Source: Vulcanimicrobiota bacterium (GTDB lineage: Bacteria; Vulcanimicrobiota; Vulcanimicrobiia; Vulcanimicrobiales; Vulcanimicrobiaceae). From it: a DNA stretch of 64,000 nt. Positions within the stretch are counted from its first letter, which is position 1. Each line of letters opens with the position of its first letter. The stretch is from assembly GCA_027459645.1 (NCBI GenBank), contig DAIDHQ010000022.1, forward strand, positions 124,001 to 188,000, written 5' to 3'. This document shows, piece after piece, positions 25,785 to 31,820 of this stretch. Position numbers and translations under genes: made by a program. The notes under the pieces were generated by a model. The model saw nothing but the letters and a program-made list of their open reading frames with translations, ran no database searches and was not told the DNA's origin.

Positions 25785-26438
25785 CTAGCGTTTGGGTTTG
25801 TTCTTGAGCGCCTCACGCCGTCGCGCTTCCATCTCTTGTAACTCCAGCATCATGACGTCGACGACGGTATCGGCTTCCACCGGCGCTTTCAGTTCGTCGG
25901 TCTCGCGGCGGCGCGCTCCGGGCGCGACGTTTTCGTGCGCGTCGAGCTGCGCGTCGCGCGCGTGGGTTTTCCGCAAGAATGCGGCGTAATTTTGCGTCGC
26001 CTTCGAAACGGCGTCCGGGGCTTGCTCGACGTTATAGACGGCTTCGAAGAAGTCACCGGCGGGTTCTTTTACGGCGTTGGCCGGAACGCGCGCGTTGGAT
26101 TGGACCGTGACGCCGTTGTAGATGCGGGCGCCGCTGCCGACCGCGCAGCCCTTCTGCAGGGTGGCGCCCAGGACCAAGGCGCCCGGCCCGATCATGCACG
26201 CGTCGCCGACCTTCACGGGAAACTGCAGAGCGTTGCCGCCGCTCGCTTTAACGACGGCATGCTCCATCACGATGCAATTGCTGCCGATCGAAACGGGCGC
26301 GCCTTCCGCGGTAACGATCGCTCCGTGCAGGATCGCCGAACCGGCGCCGATCGTCACGTCGCCGCTGATGGTTGCCGTCGGGGCCACATACGCGGTGGAA
26401 TGAATTTTCGGCTTCTTGCCGCCGCTGCTAAGAATCAT
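25785..26438 (-). CDS. Gamma-carbonic-anhydrase-like left-handed beta-helix protein
   Basis: A 217-aa protein. Residues about 10-125 form hexapeptide repeats of a left-handed beta helix (VAPTATISGDVTIGAGSAILHG), as in gamma-class carbonic anhydrases. The three zinc His residues are not evident: only the His in MEHAVV stands at a plausible place, and the usual GHGA segment reads MIGPGA. Catalysis of CO2 hydration is therefore doubtful. The C-terminal 70 residues or so are charged and probably helical. It overlaps the ABC ATPase gene by 4 bp (ATGA), so the two are translationally coupled. Confidence 0.75.
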   Translation of the reverse strand: MILSSGGKKPKIHSTAYVAPTATISGDVTIGAGSAILHGAIVTAEGAPVSIGSNCIVMEHAVVKASGGNALQFPVKVGDACMIGPGALVLGATLQKGCAVGSGARIYNGVTVQSNARVPANAVKEPAGDFFEAVYNVEQAPDAVSKATQNYAAFLRKTHARDAQLDAHENVAPGARRRETDELKAPVEADTVVDVMMLELQEMEARRREALKNKPKR

Positions 26439-27442
26439 GACACGGTCTCCTCCGTCCGGCTCTCGTATCCTTCGACGTAGATGCGCCGGATGATCGCTTC
26501 GAGGTCGGGTTCCTCGAGCGTGACGTCTTCGAGCTTGTAGCGTTCGCTCGCCTCGCGGATGAGCAGATCGGCGCGCTCGCGGTTTCGGTCGAAACGAAAG
26601 CGCGCGCGGACGCCTGCCGATTCTTCCAATTCGGCGCCCGGAAGCTGGGGCCGTTCGACCGGCTCCTCAAAGCGCAACACCAGGTGACGAAAGCGGCCGT
26701 ATTCGTTCTTGATGCGCTCCACGTCGCCGTCGTAGATGATCGTGCCGCGGTCGATCAAAACGATGCGCCGGCATAGCCGCTCGACGTCGGCCAAATCGTG
26801 GGTGGTCAAGATAATCGTCGTGCCGCGTTCTGCGTTGATGCGCGCGATGAATTCGCGAATCGCTTCTTTTGCGACGACGTCCAGGCCGATCGTCGGTTCG
26901 TCGAGATAGACGATCTTCGGATCGTGCAGAAGGGCCGCGGCGAAATCGCCGCGCATGCGCTGGCCGAGCGAAAGCTGGCGCACCGGCGTTCGCAAGAAAT
27001 CGTCCATCTGCAGCAGCGAGACGAATTCGGCCAGGTTGCGCTTGTAGGTACTCTGCGGTATTCCGTAGATCGCGCGCAGCAGTTCGAACGATTCGACCAG
27101 CGGCAGGTCCCAATAGAGCTGACTGCGCTGGCCGAAAACGACGCCGATGTTCCGAGCGTTGTCTTTGCGGTGCTCGTAGGGAACGATCCCGGCGACGTCC
27201 ACGCTTCCCGACGTCGGTACCAAGATTCCGGTGAGCATCTTGATGGTCGTCGACTTGCCGGCACCGTTGGGGCCGATATAGCCGACCAGCTCGCCTGCTT
27301 CGAGCGACATCGTGACGCCGTCGACGGCGACGCGCTCTTCGTAGTCCCGCGAAAACAGCGTGCGAAGCGCGCCAAGTGCGCCCGGCCGGCGCCTGACGCT
27401 GCGAAAGACCTTGCGAAGGTCGCGGGTCTGGATGATCGGCAT
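26435..27442 (-). CDS. ABC-2 exporter ATP-binding protein (COG4586-like)
   Basis: A 335-aa ATPase with Walker A GPNGAGKST, signature LSLGQRMR, Walker B IVYLDEPT and switch His in TTHDLAD. The C-terminal 100 residues or so match the extension of COG4586-type ATPases. ATG 27442 is chosen because GAGGT lies 5 nt upstream; an in-frame ATG at 27454 lacks such a site. It should energise the two permeases encoded at 24786-25577 and 21415-22209. It is divergent from the cytidylate-kinase-like gene with a gap of 17 bp. Confidence 0.92.
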   Translation of the reverse strand: MPIIQTRDLRKVFRSVRRRPGALGALRTLFSRDYEERVAVDGVTMSLEAGELVGYIGPNGAGKSTTIKMLTGILVPTSGSVDVAGIVPYEHRKDNARNIGVVFGQRSQLYWDLPLVESFELLRAIYGIPQSTYKRNLAEFVSLLQMDDFLRTPVRQLSLGQRMRGDFAAALLHDPKIVYLDEPTIGLDVVAKEAIREFIARINAERGTTIILTTHDLADVERLCRRIVLIDRGTIIYDGDVERIKNEYGRFRHLVLRFEEPVERPQLPGAELEESAGVRARFRFDRNRERADLLIREASERYKLEDVTLEEPDLEAIIRRIYVEGYESRTEETVS

Positions 27443-27459
27443 CGCGTACCTCATTCGGC

Positions 27460-28065
27460 GTGATCGTCACCATTTCCAACCAGTACGGCGCCGGCGCGGT
27501 CGCGGTCGCGACGCGTACGGCTGCTGCCCTGGGCTATACGCTGGTGGACCGGCAACTGCCGGTGGTGGTTGCCAAGCGCCTGCGCATCAGCCGTGAGGCG
27601 GCGCGCGAATCCGAGGAGAAGGGCCGATCGCTGGGTGCGCGGTTACTTTCCAGCTTGGAACTTGCAACGCCCGAGGTCATGACGCGAGACTACGGTGAGA
27701 CGTTCGACGAAGTCTTTCTTCGCGAGGTTCGGCGTGCCGTGAACGACTATGCATCGCGAGGCAACGTCGTGATCGTGGGGCGCGCCGGCGGCGCCATTCT
27801 CGGACGGCGCCCGGACGTCGTGCGCGTGTTCATGTATGCGCCGCGCGACTGGCGTATCGAGCGCATCGCAGCGGAACTCGGGCTCGATCGTAAAGCTGCC
27901 GCAAGCGAAGTTGATCGCATCGATCGCGAGCGGCGCGCCCATTTACGCGACTGGTATGACGTCGAGATCGGTTCGCCGGAAATCGTGGATCTGGCGATCG
28001 ATACGTCCACCTTCGGCGAAGACGGGGCGGCCGCGCTCATCGTTTCGGCGGTGGATGCGCGCTAG
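27460..28065 (+). CDS. Cytidylate kinase-like family protein
   Basis: A 201-aa P-loop-fold protein beginning at GTG 27460. It matches the cytidylate-kinase-like family by ITISNQYGAG at the N terminus, the VIVGRAGGAILGRRPDVVRVFMYAP segment and the DRERRAHLRDWY lid region. The P-loop is degenerate (YGAGAVAVA in place of YGSGGxxIA) and has no lysine. True CMP kinase activity is not assured; members of this family are common and uncharacterised. Its stop overlaps the MFS gene start. Confidence 0.78.
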   Translation: MIVTISNQYGAGAVAVATRTAAALGYTLVDRQLPVVVAKRLRISREAARESEEKGRSLGARLLSSLELATPEVMTRDYGETFDEVFLREVRRAVNDYASRGNVVIVGRAGGAILGRRPDVVRVFMYAPRDWRIERIAAELGLDRKAAASEVDRIDRERRAHLRDWYDVEIGSPEIVDLAIDTSTFGEDGAAALIVSAVDAR

Positions 28066-29272
28066 CGTTTTCGCGCCGCTGCGCTTTCGCGACTTTCGCC
28101 TGCTGTGGCTCGGCTTGATGGTTTCGAATCTCGGCACGTGGATCCAATTCACGGCGAACGGCTTCTACGTGTCGCAACTCGCGGGCTCGCCCGCGCGCGC
28201 CGCTCTCTATTTGGGGATACTCGGCGGCGCACGCGCCGTTCCGGTGATTCTGCTCTCCCCCGTTGCGGGCGTCGTCGCCGATACGTTTCCGCGCCGGCGG
28301 GTGCTGTTCGCAACGAACGTCGCCATGTCGCTCGCGGCACTCGCCCTTGCGGTTCTGGCTGCGGTTCATCATCTTACGCTCTTGGCGCTCATCCTGATCT
28401 CGGCGTTTAACGCGGCGGCCAACGCGTTCGATTCTCCGGTGCGCCAGAGCTGGACGCCGTTCTTGGTCGAGCGGCCGTTTCTGGGCAACGCGATCGGTTT
28501 GACGTCGGTCGCCTTTAACGCGCCCGCGGTCATCGGCCCGGCGATCGCGGGTTTGCTGATCGTCTGGCTCGGCGTAGCGCCGGCGTTTCTGCTCAACGCT
28601 ATTCTGACGCTGGCAGTCGTCGTCGCCATCCTCATGATGTCGCCGTCGCCGCCACCCGTCGCCGCGCGCGTGCCGATGTACGAGTCCATTCGCGCGGGAC
28701 TGGCCTTTTTGCGCGGACACGCCATCCTGCGCTGGATCATGTTGACGTTCACGCTCACCGCCGTGCTCGTGCGTCCCTACAGCCAATTGATCCCCGCCTT
28801 TGTGGTGAACACGCTGCACGGGAATGCGCAAACGCTGGGGTGGGCGGTCGCCGCCGCAGGCGTCGGCGGCTTTGCCGGCGCGCTCATCACGGCGGCATTT
28901 GCCGGGCGAGAGCGTCGCTCGACGCAGTGGGTGTGGGCGGGCGCGTGCATGTCGGCCGGCGTATGCGCGCTCGGATTCATTTGGAACGTCCATGCGACGA
29001 TTCCCGTGTTTTTTACGATCGGTCTAGGGACGCTCGCGTATCTCGGCGCGTCAAATACGCTGATTCAGACGCTCTCACCCGACGACGTGCGGGGCCGCGC
29101 CGTTTCCGTGTACACGATGATCGCCGTGGGCGTCGTTCCGGCTGGGTCGCTCTTTCTCGGGGCGATCGCGTCGCTGATCGGTCTGCACTTGACCTTCGCT
29201 ATTGCCGGCGGCGTCAGCTTGATCGCCGTGCTCGCCGTATACGTCTTTCACGGCGTCATCAGAACGGTATAA
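28055..29272 (+). CDS. MFS transporter (EntS-like exporter)
   Basis: A 405-aa protein with about 12 hydrophobic segments. The MFS_3-type opening RFRDFRLLWLG and the loop 2-3 region DTFPRRRVLF are typical of the enterobactin-exporter EntS group. ATG 28055 overlaps the previous stop by 11 bp; the open frame upstream is the kinase shadow. Such proteins export siderophores or drugs with a proton gradient. No siderophore genes are nearby, so the substrate is unknown. Confidence 0.87.
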   Translation: MRASVFAPLRFRDFRLLWLGLMVSNLGTWIQFTANGFYVSQLAGSPARAALYLGILGGARAVPVILLSPVAGVVADTFPRRRVLFATNVAMSLAALALAVLAAVHHLTLLALILISAFNAAANAFDSPVRQSWTPFLVERPFLGNAIGLTSVAFNAPAVIGPAIAGLLIVWLGVAPAFLLNAILTLAVVVAILMMSPSPPPVAARVPMYESIRAGLAFLRGHAILRWIMLTFTLTAVLVRPYSQLIPAFVVNTLHGNAQTLGWAVAAAGVGGFAGALITAAFAGRERRSTQWVWAGACMSAGVCALGFIWNVHATIPVFFTIGLGTLAYLGASNTLIQTLSPDDVRGRAVSVYTMIAVGVVPAGSLFLGAIASLIGLHLTFAIAGGVSLIAVLAVYVFHGVIRTV

Positions 29273-29299
29273 AAAAAAGCGAGCCGCGTTGCGACTCGC
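29271..29299 (-). terminator. Intrinsic terminator of the H1-like gene
   Basis: Reading the minus strand, GCGAGTCGC - AAC - GCGGCTCGC (29299-29279, one mismatch) is followed directly by eight T residues (29278-29271). This is a textbook Rho-independent terminator 27 nt after the H1-like stop. The T-run overlaps the stop codon of the convergent MFS gene by two bases. Confidence 0.85.
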
Positions 29300-29325
29300 T
29301 AAAGGACATAAAAAACGCCGGTATC

Positions 29326-29637
29326 TTAAGCGGCTGCTTTCTTCCGGCGGCTGGTCTTGCGACGGGTCGTCTTGCGCGCAGACGCCTTGCGGGTCGTCTT
29401 GCGAGCTGCGGCCTTACGCGTGCTCTTGCGACGCGACGTCGCCTTCTTGCGGGTGGCCTTCTTGCGAGTCGCCTTCTTGCGTCCCGTGGCCTTCTTGCGT
29501 CCCGACGCTTTACGCGTAGCCTTCTTGCGACGCGTCGTCGCTTTACGGGTGGTCTTGCGGGCCGTTGCTTTACGCTTCGGGGCCGCTTTGCGAGCGGTGC
29601 GTTTCGCCGCCGCTTTCTTTGCACGTTTGACTGCCAT
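29326..29637 (-). CDS. Histone H1-like Lys/Arg/Ala-rich DNA-binding protein
   Basis: A 103-aa protein from ATG 29637, composed almost entirely of Lys, Arg, Ala, Thr and Ser in tandem KKATRKKA/RKTTRK-type repeats, with no acidic residues that I can see. It resembles the C-terminal tail of eukaryotic H1 and bacterial Hc1/Hc2/AlgP-type proteins, which bind DNA non-specifically and compact the nucleoid. The upstream open frame to 29781 is not protein-like. It has its own promoter, a palindromic leader and a strong terminator, suggesting a well-expressed single gene. Confidence 0.85.
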   Translation of the reverse strand: MAVKRAKKAAAKRTARKAAPKRKATARKTTRKATTRRKKATRKASGRKKATGRKKATRKKATRKKATSRRKSTRKAAARKTTRKASARKTTRRKTSRRKKAAA

Positions 29638-29658
29638 GTGCGTGGAGTCGTCCTTTCT

Positions 29659-29678
29659 CTGGTCACCGATGTGACCAG
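29659..29678 (-). promoter_or_regulatory. Perfect palindrome in the leader of the H1-like gene
   Basis: CTGGTCAC - CGAT - GTGACCAG gives 8-bp perfect arms around a 4-bp centre. It lies between the predicted promoter (29692-29720) and the start codon at 29637, so it could be a 5' UTR hairpin or an operator. The divergent hydrolase gene starts 36 bp away at 29715. Confidence 0.6.
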
Positions 29679-29691
29679 GGTTGTTGCCTCC

Positions 29692-29720
29692 CTTATACAG
29701 TATTACGAGCATCAATGCAA
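29692..29720 (-). promoter_or_regulatory. Predicted sigma-70-like promoter for the H1-like gene
   Basis: On the minus strand TTGCAT (29720-29715) and TATAAG (29697-29692) are separated by exactly 17 bp. The -10 box matches the consensus at 5 of 6 positions and the -35 at only 3 of 6. Transcription would begin near 29685, giving a leader of roughly 48 nt that includes the palindrome. Confidence 0.5.
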
Positions 29721-30518
29721 GTTTTGGTACACGACGACGTGCGCATCGACACGCGCATCGATGGTTCCGGTGACGATGCAATCGTCCTCATTCACGGTTT
29801 TCCGCTCGCGAAAGAGATATGGAGCGAGCAGATGCCGGCGCTCGCGAGATCGCATCGCGCGATCGCAATCGACTTGCGCGGCATGGGCGGTTCGAGCGTC
29901 GTCGACGGCCCGTACTTGATGGAAACGCTCGCCGGCGACGTCGCCGCGGTGATGGATCAGCTCAACGTGGAACGCGCGACGCTCGTCGGTCACTCGCTCG
30001 GCGGATATGTCGCGCTCGCGTTCGCGCGCATGTACGCCGAACGCGTCGCGCGACTCGCGCTCGTGTGCAGTCGCATCGCAGCCGACTCACCGGAGCGCGC
30101 GGCGCAACGCCGAGCGGCGGCGGACCGATTCGAACGCGACGATTCGCTCGGCGATATCGATGCAACGATAATAGCGATGGTTTCGGAAAAAACGCGACGC
30201 GGCGATCGAAAAACCCTTGAAAACATTGAAAAAATCGCTCGGCGTAACACGCCGCGCGGCCTGGCTTCGATGTTGCGCGGAATGGCGTTACGCGACGGTG
30301 CCGAGGATATCGCACCGGAGCTGGAGATGCCGGTTCTGGTCGTGGCGGGGGCGGCCGATCCGGTGGTCCCGGTGGCCGAGGCCGACGCGACGGCCGCCGC
30401 CTTTGCGCGGGGCCGGCTCGAGGTTTTGGAGGGGAGCGGTCACATCCCAATGGCCGAGACGCCCGCCTCCCTCACGGCTGTCTTGGTAAGCTTTACGAGC
30501 GGCCCCAGAGGCGCGTGA
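29715..30518 (+). CDS. Alpha/beta hydrolase
   Basis: A 267-aa protein with IHGFPLAKEIW (oxyanion region), DLRGMGGSS, nucleophile Ser94 in GHSLGG, probable acid Asp in GAADPVVPVAEA and catalytic His in GSGHIPMAE. It resembles the 3-oxoadipate enol-lactonase/haloperoxidase-like branch, but assignment to PcaD would be over-precise. It is divergent from the H1-like gene and overlaps the small membrane-protein gene by 26 bp at the 3' end. Confidence 0.83.
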   Translation: MQVLVHDDVRIDTRIDGSGDDAIVLIHGFPLAKEIWSEQMPALARSHRAIAIDLRGMGGSSVVDGPYLMETLAGDVAAVMDQLNVERATLVGHSLGGYVALAFARMYAERVARLALVCSRIAADSPERAAQRRAAADRFERDDSLGDIDATIIAMVSEKTRRGDRKTLENIEKIARRNTPRGLASMLRGMALRDGAEDIAPELEMPVLVVAGAADPVVPVAEADATAAAFARGRLEVLEGSGHIPMAETPASLTAVLVSFTSGPRGA

Positions 30519-30735
30519 TCGGGTTCAGCACCTCCCACATCGGGCGGCGGCGGATCGCACTATAGAGGAAGAGCCCGGCCAAGACGATCGCGGCGACGAT
30601 GGCCGCGATAATCACGGCATGAATGACCACGCCGACGACGATCGAGAGCAGCCAGATCAGGACCAGGGCGATCGCGATGACCGCCGTCAATTTTATAAAG
30701 GCGCCCAGGAGCGGGTTGGCCGTTTGGAGCTTCAT
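30493..30735 (-). CDS. Small membrane protein of unknown function
   Basis: An 80-aa protein from ATG 30735, which has GAGG 8 nt upstream; the frame is open back to 30801. It has two long hydrophobic segments (residues about 12-30 and 31-55) and then a basic tail (SAIRRRPMWEVLNPITRLWGRS). No family is recognised. It overlaps the convergent hydrolase gene by 26 bp. Confidence 0.65.
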   Translation of the reverse strand: MKLQTANPLLGAFIKLTAVIAIALVLIWLLSIVVGVVIHAVIIAAIVAAIVLAGLFLYSAIRRRPMWEVLNPITRLWGRS

Positions 30736-30789
30736 CTTTAATACCTCATCCCGATCTACCGATAGAGAAATAGGAGGTTTCAATCGCAG

Positions 30790-30948
30790 ATGGATTTGCA
30801 AGGCATCGCATCCGGGCTCGCCGCGAGCAGCGTCTCGAACGGCATCGCCGTGGGCGTGCTCAAGGCGCTCGACAACCTCCAGTCAGCCCAGGCGGCGGAA
30901 TTGTTTTCGTCGATCGGCTTGGGCGCCAACGTCAACACCCTCGCCTAG
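30790..30948 (+). CDS. Short YjfB-like protein (putative motility family)
   Basis: A 52-aa reading frame starting MDLQGIASGLAAS and containing VGVLKALDNLQSAQAAELF. Its layout matches the small YjfB/putative-motility-protein family (MD..ALS..LSQ....VGIAVLKKALD...QG..L). AGGAGG at 30772-30777 lies 12 nt upstream of the ATG. There are no flagellar genes in the window. It sits divergent from the small membrane protein and about 50 bp upstream of a secreted-protein gene. The family function is not established. Confidence 0.65.
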   Translation: MDLQGIASGLAASSVSNGIAVGVLKALDNLQSAQAAELFSSIGLGANVNTLA

Positions 30949-30999
30949 TACCGACACTGCTCGGAGGAGGCGTCTCCGAAATCCCGTAGGACCACGTTC

Positions 31000-31758
31000 A
31001 TGAAAGCAACAGTGTCTTTGTGCGCTGCGGCCGTTTTAGCGTTTTCCGCCGGCAGCATAGCGTTCGCACAGTCTCCCGCGCCTGCGGCCCCAGCGGGCCC
31101 CCTCCGCCATCTTGTGTATTCCTATACTTTCGGCGTCGAGACCGATCTCGAAACGCATGCATCTGGCATCGGTACGGGCGGTTCCGGTATCGCCAATAGC
31201 GAAGCCTCGCATCAAGACCAGGGCACGATCACCGTCGACGTGCTTAAAGAGGATGCGAGCAAAGGTCTCGTCGTGAAGATCAGCGAGAACTCGCAAACAA
31301 ATCGCACGGCAAAGCCTGCGACGTGCGTGGTCTACGGCACGACCGCAACGATCTGCGATCCCAACGCCGTCGTTCATCCCGAAGAGGTCGCGATTCTGCG
31401 GCTCCTCGGCGAGAACTTCGTCGATCCGGCGAAGATCGATGCGAAACAGCAATGGTCGCAAGAATCGACCAGTGCCAACGGCGACACGAAGTCCGTCTTT
31501 ACGATCGCGAAAAACGATAACGGCGTCATGACGATCAACGAAAGCCGCACCGATAGCGACAAGGTGGGTGGCCGCGATGAGACGTTCCGTACGACCGCGA
31601 CGATCGGTTACGATTATCCCAAACAGGTCATGACGTCGCTCAAGCAGTTCGGTCAGTCGCGCCAAATCCGCGGATCGAATCAGTATATGACGATGACCAC
31701 CGAGATCACGGCGCAATTGCAGACCGACTCGATGAACAAGGTCGCGCACACGCCCTAA
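31000..31758 (+). CDS. Secreted protein of unknown function
   Basis: A 252-aa protein with a clear signal peptide (MKATVSLCAAAVLAFSAGS, likely cleavage after AFAQ or AQS) and then a beta-rich polar domain with Gly/Ser-rich GIGTGGSGIANSEA at about 57-70. One Cys pair (TCVVYGTTATIC) might form a disulfide. AGGA lies 8 nt before the ATG. No recognised family. A hairpin (TCGGAG..CTCCGA, 30961-30979) lies in its short leader. Confidence 0.75.
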   Translation: MKATVSLCAAAVLAFSAGSIAFAQSPAPAAPAGPLRHLVYSYTFGVETDLETHASGIGTGGSGIANSEASHQDQGTITVDVLKEDASKGLVVKISENSQTNRTAKPATCVVYGTTATICDPNAVVHPEEVAILRLLGENFVDPAKIDAKQQWSQESTSANGDTKSVFTIAKNDNGVMTINESRTDSDKVGGRDETFRTTATIGYDYPKQVMTSLKQFGQSRQIRGSNQYMTMTTEITAQLQTDSMNKVAHTP

Positions 31759-31792
31759 GCCGCGACAACGCGAGCAAGCGGAGAGGTCATTT

Positions 31793-31820
31793 CATAGGGC
31801 GAACGTTCGTTCGCCCTATG
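31793..31820 (+). promoter_or_regulatory. Palindrome with LexA-type core covering the lhr start codon
   Basis: Two perfect 12-bp arms (CATAGGGCGAAC at 31793-31804 and GTTCGCCCTATG at 31809-31820) flank GTTC. The last three bases are the proposed lhr ATG. The core GAAC-GTTC-GTTC (31801-31812) matches GAACN4GTTC, the LexA box of Gram-positive bacteria. GGAGAGG at 31780-31786 lies 5' of the structure. As DNA it could be an SOS-type operator; as RNA it would hide the start codon. Confidence 0.6.

Noticed and set aside
25523-25807. 94-codon plus-strand frame running through the palindromic element
   Set aside because: It overlaps the antisense permease gene, has no ribosome site and its sequence is set by the palindrome, so it is unlikely to be a gene.
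29340-29630. Repetitive sequence that could suggest a tandem or CRISPR-like array
   Set aside because: The repeats are short, irregular and in frame. They are simply the Lys/Arg/Ala codons of the H1-like protein.
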